Below, piece by piece: positions 51,699-60,763 of a stretch of DNA of 64,000 bases (position 1 is the stretch's first letter; the number at the start of each line of letters is the position of its first letter). The stretch lies in the NCBI GenBank assembly GCA_902622545.1, contig CACNQD010000002.1:1-64000 (forward strand), in the 5' to 3' direction. A program made the position numbers and the translations under genes. Below the pieces are notes generated by a model that worked only from the letters and a program-made list of their open reading frames with translations, did no database searches and was not told the origin of the DNA. Source of the stretch: an uncultured Pelagibacteraceae bacterium. Its GTDB lineage: Bacteria; Pseudomonadota; Alphaproteobacteria; Pelagibacterales; Pelagibacteraceae.

Positions 51699-51994
51699 AG
51701 ATTTAGTTCTAATTTTCCTGCCTCAGTGATCATTGATTTGTCCCAAGGTGGGTCCCATACCAACTCTAAGTTTACTTTTTTTACATCTTTAACTTCTTTA
51801 ACTGTATTTTCAACTTCCATCGGTAAGCTTTCTGCTACTGGACAGTTAGGAGTAGTAAGTGTCATTTTTACGTCCACATTATTATCCTCATCTACTATAA
51901 CATCGTATATTAGACCAAGATCATATATATTTACTGGTATTTCAGGATCATAGATTTTTTTAATCTCCCCTATAATTTTTTCTTTAAGTTTCAT
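51695..51994 (-). CDS. sufT: DUF59/MIP18-family Fe-S assembly protein (SufT)
   Basis: The 99-residue protein has 'IKKIYDPEIPVNIYDLGLIY', 'KMTLTTPNCPVAESLPMEVE' (with the conserved Cys) and 'LELVWDPPWDKSMITE', all DUF59 hallmarks. SufT-like proteins help mature Fe-S enzymes. It is 2 bases downstream of sufU and overlaps sufA by 4 bases. Confidence 0.92.
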   Translation of the reverse strand: MKLKEKIIGEIKKIYDPEIPVNIYDLGLIYDVIVDEDNNVDVKMTLTTPNCPVAESLPMEVENTVKEVKDVKKVNLELVWDPPWDKSMITEAGKLELNL

Positions 51995-51996
51995 AA

Positions 51997-52467
51997 TTAT
52001 ATAAATTTCTCACTATCATTTTCATCTTTTTTGTAGTCCATAGCTGATGCTAAAGCATGCCAAGCTATTGTAGCACATTTTACTCTCATTGGGTATTGTT
52101 TAACCCCTGAAAGTGACATTAGTTTAGTTTTTTCGTCCTCTTTGATCAATTGAGATTTTAATTCAGGACTTTGTTTAATCATATCTAAAAAATCATTTAA
52201 GATTTCTTTTACCTCAGGATTTTTTTTATCTTTCATTAATTCAGTCATTATTGATGCTGATGCCATTGAAATTGCGCAGCCATGTCCTTCAAAAGATATG
52301 TCTTCAATTTCTTTATTTTCATTTAACTTTAAATAAACGTGAACTTTATCACCACATAAAGGGTTGTAACCTTCTGCATCTTTATTAAAATTTTCAAATT
52401 TACCTAAATTCCTTGGGTTCTTCCCATGGTCTAAAATTATTTCTTGATAAAGCTCTTTTAAGTCCAT
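51997..52467 (-). CDS. sufU: Fe-S cluster scaffold/sulfur acceptor (SufU type)
   Basis: The 156-residue IscU-fold protein has three Cys in the right places: 'AEGYNPLCGDKVHVYLK', 'GHGCAISMASASIMTELMKD' and 'MRVKCATIAWHALASAM'. The insertion between the second and third Cys ('EVKEILNDFLDMIKQSPELK') separates SufU from IscU. It accepts sulfur from SufS. It starts 2 bases after the sufS stop in the operon. Confidence 0.92.
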   Translation of the reverse strand: MDLKELYQEIILDHGKNPRNLGKFENFNKDAEGYNPLCGDKVHVYLKLNENKEIEDISFEGHGCAISMASASIMTELMKDKKNPEVKEILNDFLDMIKQSPELKSQLIKEDEKTKLMSLSGVKQYPMRVKCATIAWHALASAMDYKKDENDSEKFI

Positions 52468-52469
52468 TG

Positions 52470-53684
52470 TTAGCTAAATATTTTTTTACACTTGTTTAAT
52501 GATTCATTAAGTTGATCTAAATCTTCTTTAGTATTGTATACTCCTAATGAGGCTCTTGCTGTTGCTGACAAACCAAGTTTCTCATGCAAAATCTGACAAC
52601 AATGATGGCCAGCTCTAATTGCAACACCATCTTCATCAAGAATAGTTGCAATATCATGAGGATGAACACCGTCTAAAGTAAATGATAATACTGAACCTTT
52701 ATCTTTAGGGTTTCCAATAAGTTTTACAGAGTTATTTTTTCTTAATACTTCCTCACCATAAACAGTTAGTTCCCTTTCATGTTTTTCAATGTTTTCAATT
52801 CCAATTTTATTTATAAACTTAATAGACTCTCCAAATGCAATGACTTGAGCAGTTGCCATAGTTCCAGCTTCATATTTGTTTGGTAATTCTCCAAATGTAA
52901 TTCCTTCTTTTTTGACTTCTCTTATCATACCTCCACCACCTTGATACGGAGGTAATTCTTCTAACCATTTTTTTTTCGCATACAAAATACCTAATCCTGT
53001 AGGTCCATACATTTTGTGACATGAGATTGCATAAAAATCACAATCAAGATCTTGCATATCAAGCTTTAAATGAGGTGCTCCTTGACAGCCATCAATTAAC
53101 ACTGGAATATTTTTTGAGTGTGCTAATTTTGTAATTTCTTTTACAGGCAATATTGCGCCAGTTACATTAGATAAATGGGTTATAGCTATAATTTTTGTTT
53201 TATCTGTAATATTTTTTTCAATTGTTTCTAAAGTTACATCGCCATTTTCATCCATTTCTGCAAATTTAATTTTAACACCTTTTGATTTTCTTAAATAATG
53301 CCAAGGTACATAGTTTGAGTGGTGCTCTAATTCTGTAAGAAGAACTTCATCACCCTCTTTTAAATATTTTTGACCAAATGTATTAGCAACTAAATTAATT
53401 GCCTCTGTCGCGCCTTTAGTAAAAACTATTTCATTTTTATCTTTTGCATTGATATATTTTTGAACTAAAGTTCTAGTATTTTCATATAAATTAGTAGCTG
53501 CCACAGCTAAATAATGAATACTTCTTCCTACATTTGAGAATTCTTTAGTATAAAAATCATATATTCTATCCACAACAACTTGGGGTTTTTGTGAAGAATT
53601 AGCACTGTCTAAATATACAAGATCATTATTTTGTATTTTATTATTAAAGATAGGAAATTCTTTTTTAATATCTTTTATACTCAT
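52470..53684 (-). CDS. sufS: Cysteine desulfurase SufS
   Basis: The 404-residue PLP enzyme has 'VYLDSANSSQKPQVVVDRIY', the PLP lysine in 'CDFYAISCHKMYGPTGLGIL', 'GTMATAQVIAFGESIKF', and the active Cys in 'IRAGHHCCQILHEKLGLSAT'. It removes sulfur from cysteine for cluster synthesis. It is in group II by this Cys loop. Start overlaps sufD by 4 bases (ATGA). Confidence 0.96.
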   Translation of the reverse strand: MSIKDIKKEFPIFNNKIQNNDLVYLDSANSSQKPQVVVDRIYDFYTKEFSNVGRSIHYLAVAATNLYENTRTLVQKYINAKDKNEIVFTKGATEAINLVANTFGQKYLKEGDEVLLTELEHHSNYVPWHYLRKSKGVKIKFAEMDENGDVTLETIEKNITDKTKIIAITHLSNVTGAILPVKEITKLAHSKNIPVLIDGCQGAPHLKLDMQDLDCDFYAISCHKMYGPTGLGILYAKKKWLEELPPYQGGGGMIREVKKEGITFGELPNKYEAGTMATAQVIAFGESIKFINKIGIENIEKHERELTVYGEEVLRKNNSVKLIGNPKDKGSVLSFTLDGVHPHDIATILDEDGVAIRAGHHCCQILHEKLGLSATARASLGVYNTKEDLDQLNESLNKCKKIFS

Positions 53685-54928
53685 TCTTTAACTCCCAATA
53701 AATTCTTAATTAGGTTTTTAATTTCCTCGTCCGTTATTTTTTCAATGACATCTAATAAAAAACCATTGATAAGAAGTTTTTTTGCTTCTTTAAAATTTAA
53801 CCCTCTAGACATTAGATAAAATATTGAGTTATCATCTAAACTTCCTGATGAGGATCCATGAGAACATTTTACATCATCGGCATAAATCTCTAATTCAGGT
53901 TTTGCATTAAACTCTGAATTCTCACTTAAAAGTATTGCATTACTTAATTGATAACCGTCTGTTTTTTGAGCCTCAGAACTTACAAAAATTTTTCCTTGAT
54001 AAACTGCTTTAGATTTTTTTTCCAATACACTTTTTACTAATTGATAACTTTTAGTATTTTCTACTAAATGATTAATATTTGATTTTATTTCATGATGATT
54101 TTCATCATCTAAATCAAAAATTCCATTTACAAAAGCTGAAGAGTGCTGACCTAGAAGATCACAATTAATTTCATTTTTGAAAAATTTTGAGCCACTAGAT
54201 AATATAAAAGTTTCAGAAATGCTATTAGCTTCCTGTTTTACATTATTATATGAATATTTAACATTATTGTTTATTGCTTTGTCTATTTTATAGTTTTTTA
54301 ATATTGAAGATTTATCTAATTCAAAATTATAATAAATATTAAGAAAATTTTTCTCTGAATTGTCTTTGAAAATATCAATTAGTCTTAAACATGCATTTTC
54401 CTCTAACTTAAAATCAATTCTCGAATTAGTATTTTTTGATTGTGTATTTTTATTTGTTGAATGATAAATGACTAAAGGTTTTTTTAAACTATAATTTTTT
54501 TTAATAATAATTTTACAGAATTTATTGGAAAAAGCGTTGTTTAGGTTAATTAGTGAATTAATATTTTCTTTAATGGTTTCTTCACCTTGTTCAACTAAAA
54601 CTACAACTTTATCTTTATCTTCAAACTTAAAATCGATTTTTTCAATTTTTCCATCAACTATAATAATTTTATTATGCTCTAACTCACTTATTAATTCGAT
54701 TTTATCAATTTGATTTTCCTTTTTATAATCGTTGTAGAAGGTTAACTCACCAATATTGTTTTTAATTATTTGATTTAGATCGGAAAATTTCCAGTTCTCT
54801 AACTTTCTATTAGGAAATCCTTGCTTAAGAAATTCTTCAAAGTTAGTCTCCTTAAACTTTTTTTCCTGGTCAGAATATGAGAAATCTTTTAACTTTTTTT
54901 CAAAGTCTATTTTTAATTGATCTTCCAT
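53681..54928 (-). CDS. sufD: Fe-S assembly protein SufD
   Basis: The 415-residue protein has an N-terminal helical part ('FEEFLKQGFPNRKLENWKFS') and a right-handed beta-helix. It ends in the SufBD core 'DDVKCSHGSSSGSLDDNSIF' plus 'YLMSRGLNFKEAKKLLINGF'. It forms the SufBCD complex with SufB and the ATPase SufC. The central region is Asn/Lys-rich and less conserved than usual. It starts 0 bases after the sufC stop. Confidence 0.94.
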   Translation of the reverse strand: MEDQLKIDFEKKLKDFSYSDQEKKFKETNFEEFLKQGFPNRKLENWKFSDLNQIIKNNIGELTFYNDYKKENQIDKIELISELEHNKIIIVDGKIEKIDFKFEDKDKVVVLVEQGEETIKENINSLINLNNAFSNKFCKIIIKKNYSLKKPLVIYHSTNKNTQSKNTNSRIDFKLEENACLRLIDIFKDNSEKNFLNIYYNFELDKSSILKNYKIDKAINNNVKYSYNNVKQEANSISETFILSSGSKFFKNEINCDLLGQHSSAFVNGIFDLDDENHHEIKSNINHLVENTKSYQLVKSVLEKKSKAVYQGKIFVSSEAQKTDGYQLSNAILLSENSEFNAKPELEIYADDVKCSHGSSSGSLDDNSIFYLMSRGLNFKEAKKLLINGFLLDVIEKITDEEIKNLIKNLLGVKE

Positions 54929-55663
54929 TTAATTAATATTTTCGTATCCTTTCTTCTCTAGCTCGAGTGCTAGTTCTGGACCACCAGATTTAATAATTTT
55001 TCCATTCATTAATACATGAACAAAGTCAGGTTTTATGTATTCAAGTAATCTTTGATAGTGAGTAATAATTAAAAAAGAGTTATTTTTTTTTCTTAATGCA
55101 TTAACACCCTCTGCAACAGTTTTAAGAGCATCAATATCTAAGCCTGAGTCTGTTTCATCTAAAATAGAAAGTTTTGGATTTAGAATAGACATTTGAAGAA
55201 TTTCATTTTTCTTTTTTTCTCCACCAGAAAAACCAACATTAAGTTGTCTGCCTAATTTTTCTTCATCAAATTTAAGTTCTTTAGCCTTTTCTTTAACAAG
55301 TTTTAAAAACTGTATTGCATCCAATTCTTTTTCTCCCCTTGCCTTTTTTATTGCATTTAATGAGGTTTTTAAAAAAACATTTGTATTAACTCCTGGTATC
55401 TCTAATGGATACTGAAAAGCTAAAAAAATTCCTTTGTGTGCACGCTCTTCGGTTTCTAATGAAAATAAATCGTTATTTTCAAATAAAACCTCTCCTGTTA
55501 CATCGTATCCTTTTTTTCCAGATAAAATGTTCGATAATGTGCTTTTACCTGAACCATTTGGGCCCATTATTGCGTGAACTTCACCAGGATTAATTTCTAA
55601 TTTGAAATCTTGTAAAATAGATTTGTTATCAATTTTGGCACTTAGATTATTAATTTTTAACAT
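54929..55663 (-). CDS. sufC: Fe-S assembly ATPase SufC
   Basis: The 244-residue ABC-type ATPase has Walker A 'GPNGSGKSTLSNILSG', signature 'VGFSGGEKKKNEILQMSIL', and Walker B region 'PKLSILDETDSGLDIDALKT'. It drives the SufBCD scaffold. The start ATG shares its A with the sufB stop (TAATG), so the subunits are made together. Confidence 0.97.
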   Translation of the reverse strand: MLKINNLSAKIDNKSILQDFKLEINPGEVHAIMGPNGSGKSTLSNILSGKKGYDVTGEVLFENNDLFSLETEERAHKGIFLAFQYPLEIPGVNTNVFLKTSLNAIKKARGEKELDAIQFLKLVKEKAKELKFDEEKLGRQLNVGFSGGEKKKNEILQMSILNPKLSILDETDSGLDIDALKTVAEGVNALRKKNNSFLIITHYQRLLEYIKPDFVHVLMNGKIIKSGGPELALELEKKGYENIN

Positions 55664-57099
55664 TAGCCAACACTTCCTTCCAAGCTAATTCCAACTAACT
55701 TTTGAGCTTCGACTGCAAATTCCATTGGCAACTGTTGTAATACTTCTTTACAAAAACCATTTACTATTAATCCAACTGCTTCTTCTGGATTTAATCCTCT
55801 TTGCTGACAATAATGTAATTGTTCTTCACTAATTTTAGACGTTGTTGCTTCATGAGCAATATTAGAGTCTGAGTTTTTATTTTTAATATATGGAACTGTA
55901 TGTGCTCCACATTTATTACCCATTAATAAAGAGTCACATTGGGTGAAATTATTTGAATTTGTAGCTTTTGGAGAAATATCTACTAAACCTCTATACGTCA
56001 TATCTGAAAAACCTGCGCTTATACCTTTTGAGATAATTTTACTCTTTGTATTTTTTCCAAGGTGTATCATCTTTGTACCTGTGTCTGCTTTTTGATGATT
56101 GTTAGTAATAGCAATTGAGTAAAATTCACCAATTGAGTTATCACCTTTTAAGATACAACTTGGATATTTCCAAGTAATTGCAGATCCAGTTTCAACTTGA
56201 GTCCAAGAAATTTTTGAGTTTTTACCTTTGCAGAGACCTCGTTTTGTAACAAAATTATATATTCCACCTTTGCCATCCTTGTCTCCAGGGTACCAGTTTT
56301 GAACAGTAGAATATTTTATTTCTGCATCATCCAAAGCAATAAGTTCTACATTAGCAGCATGTAATTGATTTTCATCCCGCATTGGTGCAGTACATCCTTC
56401 TAGATAGCTTACATAACTTCCTTTATCAGCAATAATTAAAGTCCTCTCAAATTGACCTGTATCAGATGCATTAATTCTAAAATATGTTGATAATTCCATA
56501 GGACATCTTACTCCTGGCGGAATATAAACAAATGATCCATCGGTAAATACTGCTGAGTTAAGTGTTGCAAAAAAATGATCTGTTAAAGGTATAACTGTAC
56601 CTAAATATTTTTTTACCAATTCTGGATGTTTTTGTACAGCTTCAGAAATCGAACAAAATATTATCCCTTGTTTTGTTAAAGTTTCTTTAAAAGTAGTGGC
56701 TACAGAAACTGAGTCGAAAACTGCATCAACAGCAATTCCGTTTAATCTTTTTTGTTCGTTAAGTGGAATTCCTAACTTTTGATAAGTTTCAAGTAATTTT
56801 GGATCTAATTCATCAAGACTTTTCGGTTTATCTTTAAAGCTTTTTGGAGCTGAATAATAATACAGGTCTTGATAATCTATTTTTGGGTATTTTGGTTTTT
56901 GCCAATCAGGTTCTTTTAAAACTTTTAGTCTTTCAAAAGCTTTAAGTCTCCAATCTAACAACCATCTAGGTTCTTTTTTAATATTTGATATAAACTTAAT
57001 TACATCTTCATTTAAACCTTTTGGAGCTTTAAAGCTTTCAATATCAGTTGAAAAACCATATTTGTAATCTTTTAAATCTTCTATTTGTTTATCTCTCAT
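55663..57099 (-). CDS. sufB: Fe-S assembly protein SufB
   Basis: The 478-residue protein has the conserved SufB elements '[20 protein letters not shown]', '[20 protein letters not shown]', '[20 protein letters not shown]', '[20 protein letters not shown]' and '[20 protein letters not shown]'. The last block contains the Cys/Glu region for cluster assembly. It starts directly after iscR and heads the structural genes of the operon. Confidence 0.97.
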   Translation of the reverse strand: MRDKQIEDLKDYKYGFSTDIESFKAPKGLNEDVIKFISNIKKEPRWLLDWRLKAFERLKVLKEPDWQKPKYPKIDYQDLYYYSAPKSFKDKPKSLDELDPKLLETYQKLGIPLNEQKRLNGIAVDAVFDSVSVATTFKETLTKQGIIFCSISEAVQKHPELVKKYLGTVIPLTDHFFATLNSAVFTDGSFVYIPPGVRCPMELSTYFRINASDTGQFERTLIIADKGSYVSYLEGCTAPMRDENQLHAANVELIALDDAEIKYSTVQNWYPGDKDGKGGIYNFVTKRGLCKGKNSKISWTQVETGSAITWKYPSCILKGDNSIGEFYSIAITNNHQKADTGTKMIHLGKNTKSKIISKGISAGFSDMTYRGLVDISPKATNSNNFTQCDSLLMGNKCGAHTVPYIKNKNSDSNIAHEATTSKISEEQLHYCQQRGLNPEEAVGLIVNGFCKEVLQQLPMEFAVEAQKLVGISLEGSVG

Positions 57100-57522
57100 T
57101 TATATTCTTGCCTCTCTATTTTTTAATAAGTCACTTAATTTTTTATTTTCAAAAAAACTATTTATATGGATATCTAATTCATCCCAGAAATTATGGGTAA
57201 TACATTTGGTGCTTTTACCATTACAAGATTTCTTAGAATCTTTTTTGCATCCTATTGTTTTAACTTTTTGATCTAATGCTGAAAGTATGTCTGAAATTTT
57301 TAGCTCTTTAGGACTTTTAACAAGTATATATCCACCATTAATTCCTCTGACGCTTTTTACGATATTATTTTTTTTTAATCTTAAAAATATTTGTTCTAAA
57401 TAAAGAAGAGATATGCCTTGCCTTAATGAAATATCTCTCAAACTGACTGCATTATCACTTGAAAAAACAGCCATGTCAGCAAGAGCCATTACAGCATATC
57501 GTGATTTAGTATTTAGCTTCAT
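57100..57522 (-). CDS. iscR: Rrf2-family Fe-S regulator (IscR-like)
   Basis: The 140-residue protein has an N-terminal winged helix ('MKLNTKSRYAVMALADMAVF', 'LRDISLRQGISLLYLEQIFL', 'SVRGINGGYILVKSPKELKI') and a Cys cluster 'CKKDSKKSCNGKSTKCITHN' with three Cys and a His to bind an Fe-S cluster. It likely senses cluster status and represses the suf operon. A near-perfect IscR operator lies upstream (57550-57574), overlapping the -35. It is the first gene of the operon, 0 bases before sufB. Confidence 0.94.
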   Translation of the reverse strand: MKLNTKSRYAVMALADMAVFSSDNAVSLRDISLRQGISLLYLEQIFLRLKKNNIVKSVRGINGGYILVKSPKELKISDILSALDQKVKTIGCKKDSKKSCNGKSTKCITHNFWDELDIHINSFFENKKLSDLLKNREARI

Positions 57523-57549
57523 AAATGTTTATTTATGCGACTTATATAT

Positions 57550-57574
57550 ATACCCGACTAAAATAGTCAAGTTT
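57550..57574. promoter_or_regulatory. IscR-type operator over the suf promoter
   Basis: The site reads ATACCCGACTAAAATAGTCA plus AGTTT. It has the palindrome GACTA...TAGTC and matches the E. coli type 1 IscR consensus as I remember it (ATASYYGACTRWWWYAGTCR-RSTAT) at all but one position. On the minus strand TTGACT (57565-57570) is a -35 with TATATA/TATAAG 16-18 bases further on. Bound IscR would block the promoter. Confidence 0.8.
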
Positions 57575-57631
57575 TTGAAATTAAAAAGACTCGCAATTTG
57601 TCACCCTGTTATGATAAATAAAGTTTTTTTG

Positions 57632-57688
57632 TGAGAATAATTATCATTAACAAATATTTTTTTGAGAATAATTATCATTAACAAATAT
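57632..57688. promoter_or_regulatory. Two tandem Fur-like boxes (26-bp direct repeat)
   Basis: TGAGAATAATTATCA occurs at 57632-57646 and again at 57663-57677. It differs from the 7-1-7 Fur consensus TGATAATnATTATCA by one base. Each copy is part of an identical 26-base segment (57632-57657, 57663-57688) with a 31-base period, about three helical turns. The second copy ends in the start codon of the hydrolase gene. Confidence 0.7.
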
Positions 57689-58343
57689 GGAAAATAAAAT
57701 TGTAGAAATATTTATTCCTGGTCCAGCTGGAAGATTAGAGGCAAAATATTATAAAAATCAAAAAATAACTTCCCCCATTGCTTTAGTATTGCAACCACAT
57801 CCTCAATATGGAGGCACAATGAATAATAAAGTTGTAGTAGAAACTTTTCATGCATTTATGGATAATGGTTTTTCTGTATGTAGAGTTAATTTTAGAGGTG
57901 TTGGAAAAAGTGATGGAGAGTTTGATAATGGTCAAGGTGAATTAGCTGATGCAGCTGCTGCACTTGATTGGGTTGAGAGAGAAAATTTTGATAACTCACA
58001 ATGTTGGGTTGCCGGTTTTTCTTTCGGATCATTAATATCAATGCAATTACTTATGAGAAGACCAGAAATAAATAGATTTATCTCAATATCACCTCAACCT
58101 AATGTATATGATTTTTCTTTCCTTTCACCTTGCCCAACTTCAGGATTAATGGTTTATGGAAAAAAAGATGAACTTGTTCCAATCGATCATATTAATGAAC
58201 TTAATAAAAGATTATCTTCACAAAAAGGTATAAAAGTTGATTTTCAATCAGTACCTGATGCTAATCATTTTTTTACTAAATCTGAAAATAATCTAAGAAA
58301 AGTTTTAGATAAGTATATACAAAAAGAATCAGCTTTATTTTAA
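57687..58343 (+). CDS. Alpha/beta hydrolase
   Basis: The 218-residue serine hydrolase has 'LVLQPHPQYGGTMNNKVVVE' (oxyanion region), 'CRVNFRGVGKSDGEFDNGQG', the nucleophile elbow 'VAGFSFGSLIS', Asp in 'VYGKKDELVPI' and His in 'VPDANHFFTKSEN'. This fits the small dienelactone-hydrolase/YfhR-like group. Tandem Fur-like boxes cover its leader up to the ATG, so iron control is likely; an iron-linked role such as siderophore ester cleavage is conceivable but unproven. It overlaps the convergent anmK by 4 bases. Confidence 0.85.
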   Translation: MENKIVEIFIPGPAGRLEAKYYKNQKITSPIALVLQPHPQYGGTMNNKVVVETFHAFMDNGFSVCRVNFRGVGKSDGEFDNGQGELADAAAALDWVERENFDNSQCWVAGFSFGSLISMQLLMRRPEINRFISISPQPNVYDFSFLSPCPTSGLMVYGKKDELVPIDHINELNKRLSSQKGIKVDFQSVPDANHFFTKSENNLRKVLDKYIQKESALF

Positions 58344-59467
58344 AAATTTTTTACTAAAACACCACCTGTTGAAGCTAATTTGCATCCAGTTGTGTTAGGA
58401 AAAGATATAGGAAGTTTTAAAAAAGATCGAATAGCTAAAAATGCAAAAGCTTGAGACTCGACAAAGTCACCATCAACTTTATAATCATCGGTTGTTTGAA
58501 ATTTTAATTTATTATGACTATCTCTTTTAATTCTTTCGATTAATGTTTTATTTTTTCTACCTCCTCCGCATAAAATTATTCTAGAAATATTTTGATTATG
58601 TTTTGAAATTATCTTTATCAGATTATTAGCAATAATTTTGCTTGTGAAATCAGTAATGGTTGAAGCACCATCTTCTAAATCAAGGCCTCTTAAAAAATTT
58701 ATCTCGAAATCGTTTACATCAAAAGTATTTAAATTATTAGCTGGAATATTTTCAAAATCATCTATAGCTTGGTCAAGTATTAATTTATTTGTCTTACCCT
58801 GACTTGCAAATTCACCATTTCTATCGTAATTACCTTTTTTATTTCGTCTTATCCATTCATCAATTAAACAGTTTCCAGGACCAATATCTTTACTTATTAA
58901 ATTTTCCTCTTTAAAGTCTTTAATTAAAGTTAAATTAGATATTCCACCTATATTTAAAATACAAACTGGTAAATCAATTTTTTTTTCTTTAACAATTATT
59001 TGATGGAAGATTGGTGACAAAGGGGCTCCCTCCCCGCCTTGAAATAAATCATTTTGTCTAAAATTATAAATAACCTTTTTTTTTGAAAGTTGAGATAACA
59101 AGTTACCATCACCAAGTTGTTTTGAATATTTGTTTTTTGGACTATGTAATATTGTTTGCCCGTGAAATCCGATTAAATCTACTCCAAAATCCTTTTTTTT
59201 TGTAAACTCTGAAACAACATTTGAATGGAATAAGGTAATTTTTCTCTCTAAATCATTGATTTCTGTGTTAAATATTTTTACATCGTCAATGTTATTAATA
59301 TTTCTTTTTAATTTGTAGATATTTTGTGAAATCTCATCTGAATACTTAAAGTATTTATTTACCAAAACTTTATAATATCCTTTACCATCAGAATTGATTA
59401 CCGAGGCATCAACACCATCACCAGAGGTACCACTCATTAAGCCTAAACAATTTAAAGATTTGTTCAC
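58340..59467 (-). CDS. anmK: Anhydro-N-acetylmuramic acid kinase
   Basis: The 375-residue protein begins 'MNKSLNCLGLMSGTSGDGVD', the AnmK nucleotide-binding start, and continues 'IGFHGQTILHSPKNKYSKQL', 'CILNIGGISNLTLIKDF', 'DIGPGNCLIDEWIRRN' and 'RIILCGGGRKNKTLIERIKR'. It phosphorylates 1,6-anhydro-MurNAc in peptidoglycan recycling. The length matches the family (about 370). It diverges from tyrS. Confidence 0.95.
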   Translation of the reverse strand: MNKSLNCLGLMSGTSGDGVDASVINSDGKGYYKVLVNKYFKYSDEISQNIYKLKRNINNIDDVKIFNTEINDLERKITLFHSNVVSEFTKKKDFGVDLIGFHGQTILHSPKNKYSKQLGDGNLLSQLSKKKVIYNFRQNDLFQGGEGAPLSPIFHQIIVKEKKIDLPVCILNIGGISNLTLIKDFKEENLISKDIGPGNCLIDEWIRRNKKGNYDRNGEFASQGKTNKLILDQAIDDFENIPANNLNTFDVNDFEINFLRGLDLEDGASTITDFTSKIIANNLIKIISKHNQNISRIILCGGGRKNKTLIERIKRDSHNKLKFQTTDDYKVDGDFVESQAFAFLAIRSFLKLPISFPNTTGCKLASTGGVLVKNF

Positions 59468-59527
59468 AATTTATTTTTCAATCAAATTAAAATAAGTATA
59501 TTGAATCATTAGTAATAAATTAAAAAA

Positions 59528-60763
59528 ATGAAAAATTCATTTATATCTGAGTTTAAAGAAAGAGAGTATTTTAATCAATGTACTAATTCTGATGAGCTAG
59601 AAAATTTAATGAAAAACAAAAAAATCAATGCATACATTGGTTTTGATTGTACAGCTCAAAGTTTGCACGTAGGCAGTTTGTTGCAAATAATGTGTTTAAG
59701 AATGCTTCAAAGATATGGTCATAGACCAATCGTGTTACTAGGAGGTGGTACCACTATGATTGGGGATCCATCAGGTAAAGAAGAAACAAGAAAAATTTTA
59801 TCTACAAAGGAAATTAATAAGAATATCAATAATATAAAAAAAGTTTTCGATATTTTTTTAGATAAAAAAAATATTAAAACAAAACCAATTTTTGTAAATA
59901 ATTTGAAATGGCTCGGAAAATTAAATTATATTAAATTTTTAAGAGAAATTGGTAAACATTTTACAATAAATAAAATGTTGAGTTTTGAGAGTATTAAATT
60001 GAGATTAGAGAGAGAACAATCTTTAAGTTACATGGAATTTAATTATATGATTTTACAAGCTTATGATTTTTTAGAATTAAACAAAAAAAATAATTGTATT
60101 CTTCAAATTGGTGGTTCGGATCAATGGGGAAATATTGTTAATGGTGTTGAGTTGATAAAAAGAAGCTCTGGTAAACAATCATTTGGATTAACCACACCGT
60201 TGATCACCTTAGCATCAGGAGCAAAAATGGGAAAAACTGAAAAAGGTGCAGTTTGGTTAGATAAAAATTTATTATCACCTTATGATTATTGGCAGTTTTG
60301 GAGAAATACAGATGATCGTGATGTTATAAAATTTTTAAAAATGTTTACTGATAAAGAGATCTCTGAAATTGAGATTATAAAAAGCAAAAATATAAACGAA
60401 TTAAAAATTTTGTTAGCTAATGAAACTACTAAAATGTTACACGGTAATACTGCTGCAAAAAAAGCAGCTGAAACTGCAGAAAAAATTTTTAGATCAGGAT
60501 CTTTTGGTGATGACCTGCCTACTATAAAACTAAAAAGAAATGAACTTGATATCGAAATTAATATTATCGATATTGTAATTAAGTCAAATTTATTAAAATC
60601 AAAAAGTGAAGTTAGAAGAGCAATAAAAAATCTTGGGATAAAAGTTAACAACAATACTATTGATAAAGAAAGTTTTAATATTACTATTGGCGACTTTAAA
60701 GATAATATATTAAAATTATCACATGGTAAAAAAAATCACGTTTTATTTAAAATTACTAATTAG
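59528..60763 (+). CDS. tyrS: Tyrosyl-tRNA synthetase
   Basis: The 411-residue class I synthetase has 'AYIGFDCTAQSLHVGSLLQI' (HIGH-like HVGS), 'VLLGGGTTMIGDPSGKEETR', 'LQIGGSDQWGNIVNGVELIK' and the KMSKS-type 'ASGAKMGKTEKGAVW'. An S4-like RNA-binding domain ('SEVRRAIKNLGIKVNN') is at the C-terminus. It charges tRNA-Tyr. The 8-base overlap with the convergent AsmA-like gene is at its 3' end. Confidence 0.96.
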   Translation: MKNSFISEFKEREYFNQCTNSDELENLMKNKKINAYIGFDCTAQSLHVGSLLQIMCLRMLQRYGHRPIVLLGGGTTMIGDPSGKEETRKILSTKEINKNINNIKKVFDIFLDKKNIKTKPIFVNNLKWLGKLNYIKFLREIGKHFTINKMLSFESIKLRLEREQSLSYMEFNYMILQAYDFLELNKKNNCILQIGGSDQWGNIVNGVELIKRSSGKQSFGLTTPLITLASGAKMGKTEKGAVWLDKNLLSPYDYWQFWRNTDDRDVIKFLKMFTDKEISEIEIIKSKNINELKILLANETTKMLHGNTAAKKAAETAEKIFRSGSFGDDLPTIKLKRNELDIEINIIDIVIKSNLLKSKSEVRRAIKNLGIKVNNNTIDKESFNITIGDFKDNILKLSHGKKNHVLFKITN

